Shown: positions 8,179 to 16,471, counted from the stretch's first letter. The stretch is 64,000 nucleotides of DNA from Pontibacter liquoris (GCF_022758235.1 NZ_JALEBG010000001.1:1798001-1862000), one strand, 5' to 3'. The notes: a model not told the origin generated them from the letters alone. Numbers and translations are program-made.

Positions 8179-8286
8179 GTGCGCTCGGCTTATCATTATA
8201 AATAGCGTCAGCCCAATTTTTTTTATTACGGATTTACTATATTCGTTCAGTAAAGCCCAGTTAAATAGAAGCTTACATACAGCGCT

Positions 8287-8895
8287 ATGAACAAACGAAT
8301 CGTATTGATTGCCTGCACCTGCCTGTTAAGCTGCCAGGTGCTGCGAGCGCAGGATGCAGAGCAACCGTTGCCCAAGCAAAAGGTAAAACAGGAACTGCTG
8401 CCCGCGCAAAGTCAGCCGCACGAGGTTTACCTGGGATATGGTATCTTTTCGCTGCCCGTTATGATCCATGGCTTAGGCGACCTTATCCTTGGAGGAAGCA
8501 TTCGCGACATTGATGTCGTAGGACCAGTCATGGCAGGCTATACTTATTTCCCTTCCCGTAGGATTGGTGTTGGGCTGGAGGCAGGCTACACAACGTACAC
8601 CACAAGTTTCAGAAGTGATGGAGAGAAGGAGCGGAACAGCTATCTGGTGGTGATGCCGCACGGGGAACTCTACTGGGCTAGGTTACGGGGTGTGGAGTTC
8701 TTTTCGGGAGTGAAGCTAGGTGCCTGCTTCATTCAGCGCCCAGCTGATTACGGCTCTGGCAGTCAACACAGTATTATACCGGCCTTTCACTTCACCACCA
8801 TCGGCACCAGGGTCGGCAACATACTGGGCTTTTATATGGATTCCGGCATTGGCTTCGATGGCCTGACAAATGCCGGGCTTAGCCTACGCTTTTAA
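8287..8895 (+). CDS. Secreted protein, probable outer-membrane beta-barrel
   Basis: A 202-residue protein with a signal peptide (MNKRIVLIACTCLL then a cleavage region near LRAQD, residues 19-23). From about residue 45 it shows alternating hydrophobic and polar strands rich in Gly and aromatic residues (YLGYG, MAGYTYFPS, GVGLEAGYTTYT), and it ends in LSLRF. A terminal Phe is the usual C-terminal mark of outer-membrane barrels. I do not recognise a named family. Function is unknown. The stop codon lies inside a hairpin shared with the convergent DUF423 gene. Confidence 0.7.
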   Translation: MNKRIVLIACTCLLSCQVLRAQDAEQPLPKQKVKQELLPAQSQPHEVYLGYGIFSLPVMIHGLGDLILGGSIRDIDVVGPVMAGYTYFPSRRIGVGLEAGYTTYTTSFRSDGEKERNSYLVVMPHGELYWARLRGVEFFSGVKLGACFIQRPADYGSGSQHSIIPAFHFTTIGTRVGNILGFYMDSGIGFDGLTNAGLSLRF

Positions 8896-8934
8896 TAAGC
8901 AGCGCCACTCTTTAAAGGAGTGGCGCTGCTTATT
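8894..8934. terminator. Bidirectional terminator containing both stop codons
   Basis: A 17-bp perfect stem (8894-8910 with 8918-8934) closes a 7-base loop. The stop of the rightward gene (8893-8895) and the stop of the leftward gene (8933-8935) sit at the two feet of the stem, so one symmetric hairpin ends both convergent transcripts. Confidence 0.85.
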
Positions 8935-9310
8935 AAAAGGCTTTGGATACGGCATAGAACAAAGCGCCCCAGCCCACGATCAGCAGCAGGCCACCGATAG
9001 GAGTGATGGCGCCAAGCCACGTAACGCCTGTCAGACACAACGTATAGAGCGAGCCGGAGAAAACCACGATGCCAAGTAAAAAGCACCAGGCCGCTACCTG
9101 CAGTGCCGGCTGCTCAACCCGGAAGAGTAATAGCCCCACGGCCAGCAGAGCCAAGGTATGATACATCTGGTATTTCACGGCAGTTTCGTACGTATCGAGG
9201 CGGCCGCTGGCCTGCAGCATGGGCCCCAGGGCATGTGCCCCGAAAGCGCCGAATACAACACTTAGTGCGCCCAGCAAACTCGCTGTCAGAAGGATGATCT
9301 TTTGTGTCAC
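8933..9310 (-). CDS. DUF423 membrane protein (YgdD family)
   Basis: A 125-residue integral membrane protein with about four transmembrane helices. The start (TASLLGALSVVFGAFGAHAL) and the GGLLLIVGW segment near the end are typical for DUF423. Function in the family is not established. It lies 21 bases downstream of the DUF2750 gene on the same strand and probably shares its promoter at 9851-9884. Confidence 0.88.
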   Translation of the reverse strand: MTQKIILLTASLLGALSVVFGAFGAHALGPMLQASGRLDTYETAVKYQMYHTLALLAVGLLLFRVEQPALQVAAWCFLLGIVVFSGSLYTLCLTGVTWLGAITPIGGLLLIVGWGALFYAVSKAF

Positions 9311-9331
9311 AGTATCTTTGGTAAAACGGAA

Positions 9332-9796
9332 TTACATTTCGGTTTCTTCGTCGCCGCCTTCCAACGCCTCGATCACCTGCTCTTCAAAGTCTTCCTGGTT
9401 GTCGTACTGCGTAAAGGTTAGCGTTTTGTTCTGCGCTCTTACTTCTTTGGTTACATCCAGCGCTACCTCCAGCGGTTCTGCTTCTTTGCCGGTCAGGTCG
9501 GTATCCCAGTTAGCACCCATCAGCAGCGCATCGCCATACATGCCTACGCACCAGTTTTCCAAAAACTCTACCAACGTAATCGATTCCGGTACATAATCAG
9601 CCCAGTCGTCTTCGGCACAGGCCTTTGCGCCGGCCTCATCCGACCAGAAAAGGATCACTTCGGTGTCCTCGTATTCGGCCGAGCTGGAAGTAGCCCATGT
9701 TTCATCTTTCGTTAGTCCCCAAACGGCGTTTGTGTCCACAACCTGTCTGATGAAATCCTGATAACGCTTTTCAATGGTTGCCGCATCTTGTGTCAT
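9332..9796 (-). CDS. DUF2750 family protein
   Basis: A 154-residue acidic cytoplasmic protein. The order of features matches DUF2750 from memory: RYQDFIRQVVDTNAVWGL near the N-terminus, VILFWSDEAGAKACA in the middle and SITLVEFLENW after it. The last 30 residues are very acidic (ALEGGDEETEM). Molecular function is unknown. It is the first gene of a two-gene operon with DUF423. Confidence 0.8.
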   Translation of the reverse strand: MTQDAATIEKRYQDFIRQVVDTNAVWGLTKDETWATSSSAEYEDTEVILFWSDEAGAKACAEDDWADYVPESITLVEFLENWCVGMYGDALLMGANWDTDLTGKEAEPLEVALDVTKEVRAQNKTLTFTQYDNQEDFEEQVIEALEGGDEETEM

Positions 9797-9850
9797 AGCT
9801 TGTGTATTGGTTTAAGAGTTTAGAATGGCCTGCAATAAGCAGATTTTTGT

Positions 9851-9884
9851 CAAAGATAGTATTAACTACGATAAACCTACCAAA
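9851..9884 (-). promoter_or_regulatory. Promoter of the DUF2750-DUF423 operon
   Basis: On the minus strand, TATCTTTG (9851-9858 as CAAAGATA) is an exact -7 box TAnnTTTG. A TTTG (CAAA at 9881-9884) lies 22 bases upstream. The expected transcript start is about 50 bases before the DUF2750 ATG. Confidence 0.55.
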
Positions 9885-9897
9885 GGTGCTGCATCCT

Positions 9898-10821
9898 TTA
9901 CCGGAACAGATCGGGATAATCCGTAATTATACCATCCACCCCTTTTTGGCGGAGTTGCCGGATTGTTTCCACGTCATTTACTGTCCACGGGATAACTTTT
10001 ATGCCGCGGGCATGACAGTTTTGAACCAGTTTGCTGGTTACCAAAGTATAAGAGAGGCTGTAGATGGTAGGCGTAAAACCCAGCATGGACAGGTTCTTCT
10101 CCAAACCCGAAAGATTCTCGACCAACAGCGATGTTTTTACTTCAGGATAGTTCCGGTGCAACACCTGCAGCGTGCGCACATCAAACGATTGGATGATGAC
10201 CCAGGGAAGAATCTCTTTTTCGCAGAGCACTGTGAGCAGCCGTTCTACAAATTCCTCCGGAGCCGGGTGGTTTTTGCCATCTGTTTTTGAGGTAGATTTT
10301 GTTTCGATGTTATAGTATACCTGCGGCAGGTTATGCTGCTGCAGGTAGGTTTGCACCGAATCGATCACTTCAGAGAGCAGTGGTTTATAGGTTTTGAATT
10401 TCTGCTGCTTCGGAAAGCGGGGGTAATATTTCGTGCCGACATCGGCTTTCCGGATCGTAGCATAATCCATCTGGTAGAGCACATACTTGCCTTTGTCTTC
10501 TGCCGGAATTTCACTTCCGTACGGCGACAGTTCGTGCTCGGGGTTCAGGTAAGGGTCATGCGAGAGGATCACCTGGCCATCGCGCGTTATGTGAGCATCC
10601 ATTTCCAGGGTTGTCACGCCCAGCTCCAGTGCCTTGAGCATGGCTGGCACGGTATTTTCCGGCATCAGTCCCCGCGTTCCCCGGTGCCCTTCTATGTCAA
10701 AAGCAGGGAAGGCAGTTGGGACCTTTTTTGAAGTAGTGTCAATAGCCATTTTAGAAGGATTGCAGCCTGTGATACAAAGTATAGCAACAAGTAAAAGGGT
10801 AGGAGCGCGCATGGCTGCCAT
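9898..10821 (-). CDS. Glycerophosphodiester phosphodiesterase lipoprotein
   Basis: The GDPD domain shows the motif EGHRGTRGLMPENT, followed by LEMDAHITRDGQVILSHD with the metal-binding Glu, Asp and His. It would hydrolyse glycerophosphodiesters to glycerol-3-phosphate and an alcohol. I chose the ATG at 10821 (MAAMRAP); the ATG at 10812 is equally good, while the open frame to 10863 adds residues unlike a signal peptide. The signal sequence ends in a lipobox (CITGC), so the enzyme is probably anchored in an outer or periplasmic membrane leaflet. It appears to be transcribed alone. Confidence 0.9.
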   Translation of the reverse strand: MAAMRAPTLLLVAILCITGCNPSKMAIDTTSKKVPTAFPAFDIEGHRGTRGLMPENTVPAMLKALELGVTTLEMDAHITRDGQVILSHDPYLNPEHELSPYGSEIPAEDKGKYVLYQMDYATIRKADVGTKYYPRFPKQQKFKTYKPLLSEVIDSVQTYLQQHNLPQVYYNIETKSTSKTDGKNHPAPEEFVERLLTVLCEKEILPWVIIQSFDVRTLQVLHRNYPEVKTSLLVENLSGLEKNLSMLGFTPTIYSLSYTLVTSKLVQNCHARGIKVIPWTVNDVETIRQLRQKGVDGIITDYPDLFR

Positions 10822-10935
10822 TTTTAAGTTATTGTAAAACTGCGATCGGCTCCTAACAAACACCCTCGATTCTTCAAGTCAATCTTTTTCCATCTGCCCT
10901 AAAAAGCGCAAAAGCCGCTGCTATGAAAAACCTGA

Positions 10936-11619
10936 TTACTTGCTATAGTCCCGGGCGCCGAACACGCCGCTGCCTACGCGAAGTAGTGTGCTGCCTTCTT
11001 CCAGCGCAATTTTCCAGTCGGAGGTCATCCCCATGGAGAGCTCGCAAAAATCAAGATTGGCATGAAAAAAAGTATCGCGGAGCTGCTCGAAACAGTAGCG
11101 GAGGTAACGGAACTCCTGGCGCAGCTTGGCCTCGTCGTCGGTATTGGTGGCAATGCCCATTACGCCCACAATGCGGATATACTTCATGGCACGGTATTCT
11201 TCCGACTGCAGCAGGGCGACGGCATCCTCATACGTCATGCCATACTTGGTTTCTTCGTCGGCAATGGCAATCTGCAGCAGGCAATTGATTGGAAGTGTGC
11301 GGCCAAACATTTCGGCACGGCGGTTTATCTCTTCCAGCAGCCTAAGGCTGTCTACCGACTCAATGGTATTGATGAAGCCGGCAATCTGCTTTACTTTGTT
11401 GGTTTGCAGGTGCCCGATCAGGTGCCAGGAAATATCATGTGGCAGCTGCTCATATTTCTCTACCAGTTCCTGCACTTTGTTTTCGCCGAAGAGGCGGTGG
11501 CCGGCATCATAGGCCTCTTGAATAGCGGCTACCGGATGGGTTTTAGAAACGGCAACCAGGCGGCAGGGAGTATTTCGCAGTTGCTCGTCGAAGTATAAAA
11601 TGTTATCGGCTATGGCCAT
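10936..11619 (-). CDS. YggS/PLPBP-type pyridoxal phosphate-binding protein
   Basis: A 227-residue alanine-racemase-like TIM barrel that binds PLP but lacks the racemase C-terminal domain. The PLP lysine is K26 in AVSKTHP. Other family marks are FGENKVQE (44-51), WHLIGHLQTNK (65-75) and the final SMGMTSDW. It manages vitamin B6 balance and amino-acid pools in other bacteria. A pair of 12-base direct repeats lies 33-65 bases upstream of the start, in the promoter region. The convergent-free upstream neighbour is the end of batA. Confidence 0.93.
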   Translation of the reverse strand: MAIADNILYFDEQLRNTPCRLVAVSKTHPVAAIQEAYDAGHRLFGENKVQELVEKYEQLPHDISWHLIGHLQTNKVKQIAGFINTIESVDSLRLLEEINRRAEMFGRTLPINCLLQIAIADEETKYGMTYEDAVALLQSEEYRAMKYIRIVGVMGIATNTDDEAKLRQEFRYLRYCFEQLRDTFFHANLDFCELSMGMTSDWKIALEEGSTLLRVGSGVFGARDYSK

Positions 11620-11651
11620 CGTATCTATTTTTCATTTAGCATTGTTTGTGG

Positions 11652-11684
11652 CGTATCACGACACATGTATCTCGTATCACGACA
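11652..11684. promoter_or_regulatory. Direct repeat, possible operator before yggS-type gene
   Basis: The 12-base word CGTATCACGACA occurs at 11652-11663 and again at 11673-11684. The 21-base spacing equals two helical turns, placing both copies on the same DNA face. They lie just upstream of the leftward gene that starts at 11619. No regulator is identified. Confidence 0.5.
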
Positions 11685-11759
11685 AAGTTGCATGTTTTGT
11701 TCCAGGGTATAAAGCAAGTATGTGTTGCCTTCTAAGCTTTCTATCTTTCGAACTCAACC

Positions 11760-12812
11760 TCAGTCTTCCAGCACGCTGGTAATGAAAGTGTTTTTGAGCA
11801 GCATCCAGCCCAGCAGCAGCAGCAGCGCCCACTTGAGGTATACCTGGTAATAATCACGGGTATCGCGGAAGCGACTTTCTCGGATTTCCGTTTTTTCCAG
11901 CCGGTTGATGTTGGCGAACACCTCCTGCAGGCCCGACTTGTTATCGGCTCTGAAATAGTGGCCCTGGCCGATGTCAGCAATCTGGCGCAGGCTCGATTCG
12001 TCCAGCTTGGTATCCACGTAGAGTGTTTTACCAGCTTCGTCCACATCGTAGGCTACCTGCCCATCTTTACCAATTCCGATGGTATAAAGTTTTATGTTGT
12101 AGCCAAAGGCCAGTCTCGAGGCCATGGCAGGATCCAGGCTGCCGGCCGTGTTTTCGCCGTCGCTGATGAGGATAATAACCTTGCTTTTGGCGTTAGAGTC
12201 GCGTAAGCGGTTGATGGCTACCGCCAGGGCGCTACCGATCGCCGTACCGTCGTTGGGAATCATCTTCAGGGAAATGTTGCCGATACTTTCCCGCAGCAGT
12301 TCATAGTCGGTGGTAAGCGGAGAGAGCGAATAGGCATCGCCGGCAAAAACCACCACGCCTATACGGTCCTGCACCCGCCCGTTTATAAAGTTGGTGGCTA
12401 CTTCCTTGGCTGCCTCGAGGCGGTTAGGTTTAAAATCCTGCAGTTCCATCGAACCCGATACATCCAGCACCAGCACAATGTCAATGCCTTCGGCCGAGAG
12501 CTCCACCTGCTCGTTTACACGCTGTGGGCGGGCCAGTGCCACCAGCACCAGCATCGTAAAAAGGATAAAAACCAAAGTAGGAAGGAAGCGCAGCAGGCTG
12601 CTCCACTGCCAGCGATTTCTGCCTTCAAAAAGGGCCATGTCCAGTTTGTTGCGCGTGTTGCGGCGCACGGTATTCTTGAGCAAGAACAGCAGCGGCACCA
12701 CCGGCAATGCATACAGCACCAGCGGGTAAACCCAGTCGAAGGAGTGAAGGGTGCTGTAGCGGAACCAGTCCAAGCTCAGCCAATCCCAGAGATCATCGGT
12801 TATACCTTGCAT
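11760..12812 (-). CDS. batA: BatA-type VWA membrane protein
   Basis: A 350-residue protein with two N-terminal hydrophobic segments (about 28-46 and 78-95), a von Willebrand A domain and a C-terminal transmembrane helix. The MIDAS motif DVSGS lies at 117-121, with a later LTTD and SDGENT. BatA proteins belong to the Bat aerotolerance cluster of Bacteroidota and Spirochaetes, and act at the inner membrane with MoxR ATPases. It overlaps the preceding gene by 20 bp. No batB, TPR or batD gene follows in this window. Confidence 0.9.
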   Translation of the reverse strand: MQGITDDLWDWLSLDWFRYSTLHSFDWVYPLVLYALPVVPLLFLLKNTVRRNTRNKLDMALFEGRNRWQWSSLLRFLPTLVFILFTMLVLVALARPQRVNEQVELSAEGIDIVLVLDVSGSMELQDFKPNRLEAAKEVATNFINGRVQDRIGVVVFAGDAYSLSPLTTDYELLRESIGNISLKMIPNDGTAIGSALAVAINRLRDSNAKSKVIILISDGENTAGSLDPAMASRLAFGYNIKLYTIGIGKDGQVAYDVDEAGKTLYVDTKLDESSLRQIADIGQGHYFRADNKSGLQEVFANINRLEKTEIRESRFRDTRDYYQVYLKWALLLLLGWMLLKNTFITSVLED

Positions 12813-13707
12813 CTTTAATTAGTTCTCGTCTGATCTTATAGCGGCTTTTGGCAAAGCGCCGCAGCATGCCCAGCGCCAGGTTAGCTTCGCCTTCCGACTC
12901 CGACTGCAGGTTGCCGTAAATGGCCTTGTCCAGAATGCGCAGGGCGGTGTTTACCTCTTCGTCGTCCAGATAAAATTCTACAATTTCTTTGGTGGTAAAC
13001 GAGTTGATGGCGCTGCGCTCCAGCTTGGTCAGGTAATTCTTCCACAGCGAAACGGCTTTTTCTATACTTCCGGAGGCGGCTGTTTTAATAAAACGGTCAG
13101 CATGCGAGCTGTAGCGGGAGGCAAAGTATACATGGTCTTTACGAAGGCGGTAGAGCTTATACTTGGTGCGGATGGCCTGCCCGAATATAAACCAGATCAG
13201 GCTCAGAAATACCGTTCCGGCCACCAGCCATAAAAGCAGTACCGGCCAGTTAAAGCGTTCCTCTACGGGAGCAAGCGTGGTTTCGGCCTGCAGCTGCAGC
13301 GGCTCCGTTACCTGCTGCACCAGTTGCCGGAGCACCACGGCATCAGGCTGCGCATATACCGCCACGGTGTCTTTGCCCTGCAGCACAAATACCGGTAAGG
13401 CCAGCTGCTGCACTGCCGGTGTTTCAAAGGTCCGCAACGTATAAATCACGCTGTCGGTGCTGATGCCGCCCCGGGTAATGGTGGGATAGAAATCCTTGCG
13501 CACAAACTCAAAAGGAGCAAAGGTATAGCCCGAGTCGGGCAGGATCACTTCCTGCGCAGCCGGGTGGCGGTGCACCAGGGTATAGGTGAGCGGCTCACCC
13601 AGGCGCACGGTGTCTACGCCGAAGCGGCCGCTGGGCTTTAACAGTTGCTGGGCATGCACCGGCATAGTGGGCAGCAGGGCAAGTAAGAATAAGAGCAGCC
13701 TAAGCAC
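12793..13707 (-). CDS. Bat-operon membrane protein of unknown function
   Basis: The frame is open to 13929, but the part before 13707 is antisense-like shadow of the DUF58 gene. I chose the GTG at 13707, which overlaps the DUF58 stop by eight bases and starts a good signal peptide (VLRLLLFLLALLPTMPVHAQ). The 304-residue product has an N-terminal beta-rich exported domain, one membrane helix (about residues 160-180) and a cytoplasmic helical tail with basic residues. Proteins of this layout sit between DUF58 and BatA in Bacteroidota. A direct role in the complex is inferred. Confidence 0.75.
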   Translation of the reverse strand: MLRLLLFLLALLPTMPVHAQQLLKPSGRFGVDTVRLGEPLTYTLVHRHPAAQEVILPDSGYTFAPFEFVRKDFYPTITRGGISTDSVIYTLRTFETPAVQQLALPVFVLQGKDTVAVYAQPDAVVLRQLVQQVTEPLQLQAETTLAPVEERFNWPVLLLWLVAGTVFLSLIWFIFGQAIRTKYKLYRLRKDHVYFASRYSSHADRFIKTAASGSIEKAVSLWKNYLTKLERSAINSFTTKEIVEFYLDDEEVNTALRILDKAIYGNLQSESEGEANLALGMLRRFAKSRYKIRRELIKDARYNR

Positions 13708-14581
13708 TTTTTTTGGTTGACTTGTTACGGAGCCTGAACAGGTTGACCAGCTGCGGCACATAATCTTCGTTTGTCTGGATGGCCAGGTAATTGGCCTGGT
13801 ATTTCTGGCAGATCCGCTGCACGCGCGCCTGGTTCTGCGCATATTGCTGCAGGTAATGGCGTTGAAAGGATGCCCCGGACGTATTGAGCCATTGAATTTT
13901 GCCGGTTTCCTTGTCCAGTACCGGCACAATGCCCATGGGTGGCAGCTTTTGCTCGCGCAGGTCCTGCAGTTGCAGCACGATCAGGTCGTGGCGTTTGGCC
14001 AGCATCGCCAGCTCTTTTTCGTAGTGCACATCAATAAAATCAGAGATGAGCAGGATAATGCTCCGCCGCTTAATGATCTCGAGAGTAAGTTTTATACCTG
14101 CGGCCAGGTTGGTTTTGCCAGACCGGGGTTGCAGCTCATGCAGCTCCTTGATAATAGTATAGGCCTGCTGCACTCCTTTACCGGGTTTCAGGTATTTCTC
14201 TTTTTGGTCAGAAAAGCAGATAATGCCGATCTGGCTTTGCTGCCGGGCTGCCGATAAGGCCAGCACGCCGCAGATCTCTTTGCCTACCGAAATTTTTTGC
14301 TGCTTGCCGGTGCCAATCGTTTGTGAAGCACTGACATCGAGCATTAAAAAAACAGATTGTTCTTTCTCCTCGCGGTATGTTTTTACAAACACGCCATGGC
14401 CTTTGGCCGATACGTTCCAGTCGATGGCCCGCACATCGTCGCCATACTGGTAGGCGCGCACGTCGTCAAACTCCAGCCCCGTGCCTTTAAACACCGAGTG
14501 GAAATCGCCCTGCATCTGCGTGGTAATTGCCTTTCTGATTCGTATCTCGTACTTTCGTAGCTTTTGTACAAGCTCCTTCAT
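13700..14581 (-). CDS. DUF58 (MoxR-associated, VWA-like) protein
   Basis: A 293-residue cytoplasmic DUF58 protein. The hallmark segment runs from GDFHSVFKGTGLEFDDVRAY to DDVRAIDWNVSA (residues about 25-60), followed by a VWA-like domain with MLDVSAS and LLISDF. DUF58 proteins are partners of MoxR AAA+ ATPases. No moxR gene is adjacent: the gene begins next to the divergent DUF4296 gene. It heads a three-gene operon with the membrane protein and batA, joined by overlaps of 8 and 20 bp. Confidence 0.92.
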   Translation of the reverse strand: MKELVQKLRKYEIRIRKAITTQMQGDFHSVFKGTGLEFDDVRAYQYGDDVRAIDWNVSAKGHGVFVKTYREEKEQSVFLMLDVSASQTIGTGKQQKISVGKEICGVLALSAARQQSQIGIICFSDQKEKYLKPGKGVQQAYTIIKELHELQPRSGKTNLAAGIKLTLEIIKRRSIILLISDFIDVHYEKELAMLAKRHDLIVLQLQDLREQKLPPMGIVPVLDKETGKIQWLNTSGASFQRHYLQQYAQNQARVQRICQKYQANYLAIQTNEDYVPQLVNLFRLRNKSTKKSA

Positions 14582-14618
14582 AGCTTTGTGCCGTAGCGTC
14601 AGATTTTAAAATTAGCAC

Positions 14619-15035
14619 ATGTTCTCTTATTATACATCCGTGAAAAGATATTTCTGCATACTTTTTTGTCTGAGTCTGCTTGGTTGTCAGTCTGAGAACG
14701 ATGATAAACCGGCAAATATGATTCCGCAGACGACCATGGTGCAAATTTTAGCGGATGTGCATACAGCTGAGGCGCAGATAGAAGGGCAGGAGATCTACCC
14801 GGATACGGCCCTGATGATTTATAACTATGAGCAGGAGCAGCTCCTCAGACAGCATGGTGTTACGCAGAAGCAGTTCCGGGATACTTACCGCTACTACCTG
14901 ACGCACGTGAAGGAGATGGACAAGCTCTACGAGATCATTATTGATACGCTAAGCGTGCGCGAGAGCAAAGCCAAAGCAGCCGATACAGCTGCCGGAAATC
15001 CGACACCCCAGATTAGCCCGGCCCAGATCCCGTAA
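14619..15035 (+). CDS. DUF4296 lipoprotein
   Basis: A 138-residue protein with a signal peptide ending in a lipobox (LSLLGC, Cys at residue 23). The domain body (MVQILADVHTAEAQ, then YYLTHVKEMDKLYEIIID) is typical of DUF4296, a small helical lipoprotein family of Bacteroidota with unknown function. A GTG at 14640 would give a shorter signal sequence and is an alternative start. It is divergent from the DUF58 operon, 37 bases apart. Confidence 0.85.
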   Translation: MFSYYTSVKRYFCILFCLSLLGCQSENDDKPANMIPQTTMVQILADVHTAEAQIEGQEIYPDTALMIYNYEQEQLLRQHGVTQKQFRDTYRYYLTHVKEMDKLYEIIIDTLSVRESKAKAADTAAGNPTPQISPAQIP

Positions 15036-15057
15036 TTATTCTCTGCTGGTAAACGGC

Positions 15058-15414
15058 TTAGATGAGCTTGCTGCCATTGGGCACCTTTGCGGCGGGCTGC
15101 GCCAGCACAATATCGCCGTTCTCATCGGCAAAACCCGTTACCAATACCTCCGACATATACTTGCCGATCTGCTTTTTGCCCAGGTTTACCACGCACAGCA
15201 CCTGCCTGCCGGCAAGCTCCTCTTTCGTATAATGCCGGGTGATCTGCGCACTGGAGCGTTTGATGCCCAAAGGACCCAGGTCTACGGTGAGCTTGTAAGC
15301 CGGGCGGCGTGCTTCCGGAAAATCGGATGCTTCCAGTATTGTTCCTACCCGGATGTCTGTTTGTTCAAACTGCTGCCAGGTAATAGTTTCCATCGGTTCC
15401 GCGGGAGCGTGCAT
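15058..15414 (-). CDS. csaA: CsaA-type tRNA-binding domain protein
   Basis: The protein is a single EMAP II/tRNA-binding OB fold (DIRVGTILEASDFPEARRPA, then VVNLGKKQIGKYMSEVLVTG), about 110 residues as in Bacillus CsaA. It has been linked to protein export and tRNA or peptide binding. Three in-frame ATGs are possible: 15438, 15414 and 15393. The last gives the standard CsaA length, and I chose the middle one without strong evidence. It converges with the DUF4296 gene, 22 bases apart. Confidence 0.85.
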   Translation of the reverse strand: MHAPAEPMETITWQQFEQTDIRVGTILEASDFPEARRPAYKLTVDLGPLGIKRSSAQITRHYTKEELAGRQVLCVVNLGKKQIGKYMSEVLVTGFADENGDIVLAQPAAKVPNGSKLI

Positions 15415-15438
15415 AGCAATATTTAAGTATGATATCAA

Positions 15439-15768
15439 GGTATGAAGCTGAGCTTAGCACCTTTTTAAAAGAGGCTACTGCATGGGTTCGAATGTGCTGC
15501 TGAATTAAAAGGCAGCCATACAAGCTAACTGCAAGTATAACACTTCCGGCATTGTTCAAGCAAGTATAAAAGCTCGGCTGCGGAAAAACACCTGCTATAC
15601 TACTTTAAAGTAGAACTGTTAAGGCAACTTCCTCCACCCGATATGCAGCAAAATCCAACGCTGAGGCGAATAAATTATACTTGCTAAAACAGCTGCTAAC
15701 CCGGGCCATTTACGTATACTATAGCAGGATCTAAATTAATGTTGCTGCGTAGCCTAGTTAATAAAAAA
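15439..15768. other. Intergenic stretch rich in AAGTATA motifs
   Basis: No gene or RNA is supported here. AAGTATA/TATACTT copies lie near 15534, 15563 and 15676. The stretch ends at the candidate promoter of the greA leader RNA. Confidence 0.5.
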
Positions 15769-15772
15769 TTAG

Positions 15773-15970
15773 TATATTTGCCTAAGCACGAAAACGCCAG
15801 GAGTAGCCTGCGGCAATGCTATAAGACTTAAATACCACCTTATGGTATACAACGGGGGCACACCTATCCGTACAGGTTAGTTGCGCGGCCCATTATAGAA
15901 GAGTTAAAATAAATTACATATTTGGCAAAAAGAACGGTTATGCGCGCCATAGCCGTTCTTTTTGTTTTTG
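15773..15970 (+). ncRNA. Candidate structured RNA / greA leader
   Basis: TATATTTG at 15773-15780 fits the -7 box TAnnTTTG, although no good TTG box is correctly spaced. The next 180 bases have no open frame but hold pairable segments: CCAGG with CCTG (around 15797-15810), ATACCA with TGGTAT (around 15832-15848), ACCT with AGGT (around 15866-15881), and CTATAA with TTATAG enclosing the last two. A perfect terminator closes the unit at 15927-15970, only 23 bases before greA. It could be a small RNA or an attenuated leader. I do not recognise a known RNA family. Confidence 0.45.
15927..15970 (+). terminator. Strong terminator directly upstream of greA
   Basis: A 16-bp stem (15927-15942 with 15948-15963, one G-T pair) closes the loop CGCGC and is followed by T-rich sequence to 15970. 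It lies 23 bases before the greA ATG. It therefore ends the candidate RNA and would attenuate any greA transcript starting further upstream. Confidence 0.85.
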
Positions 15971-15993
15971 TGTTTTAAACGTGAAAACCGACT

Positions 15994-16467
15994 ATGAGCA
16001 ACATTTCGTATTACACAGCAGAGGGTTTACAGAAACTCAAGGATGAATTAGCTGAGCTCAAAACAAAAGGCCGTGCGGAAGTGGCACGCCAGTTAGCAGA
16101 GGCCCGCGATAAAGGCGACCTAAGCGAAAACGCCGAGTATGATGCCGCCAAAGACGCGCAGGGGCACCTGGAGCTGAAGATCTCTAAGATGGAAGAGATT
16201 GTGGGCAACGCCCGCCTTATTGATGAGTCGAACCTGGATGCGAGCAAGGCGCTCATCCTGTCGAAGGTGAAGATCAAGAACCTGAAAAATAACATGGTGC
16301 TCGATTATACCCTGGTAGCTGAAGAAGAGGCTAACCTGGCGGCGGGCAAGATCTCTGTGAAATCGCCTATCGGTAAAGGCCTGTTAGGCAAATCAGTGGG
16401 TGATGTAGCCGATATAACGGTACCGGCCGGCAAACTGCAGTTCGAGATCCTGGACATTAGCCGCTAA
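15994..16467 (+). CDS. greA: Transcription elongation factor GreA
   Basis: A 157-residue GreA with the N-terminal coiled coil (YYTAEGLQKLKDELAEL to about residue 75) carrying the acidic tip GDLSENAEYDAAKD (about 42-55), and a C-terminal FKBP-like domain with SPIGKGLLGKSVGD. It enters the secondary channel of RNA polymerase and triggers cleavage of backtracked RNA. Length is standard. It is followed after four bases by the HIT gene, an apparent operon, and preceded by a strong terminator that may control it. Confidence 0.96.
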   Translation: MSNISYYTAEGLQKLKDELAELKTKGRAEVARQLAEARDKGDLSENAEYDAAKDAQGHLELKISKMEEIVGNARLIDESNLDASKALILSKVKIKNLKNNMVLDYTLVAEEEANLAAGKISVKSPIGKGLLGKSVGDVADITVPAGKLQFEILDISR

Positions 16468-16471
16468 GCCC

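Noticed and set aside
15830-15890. Vague similarity of the greA leader to part of 5S rRNA
   Set aside because: Only short words match, the helices of 5S rRNA cannot be formed, and no 16S or 23S sequence is near.
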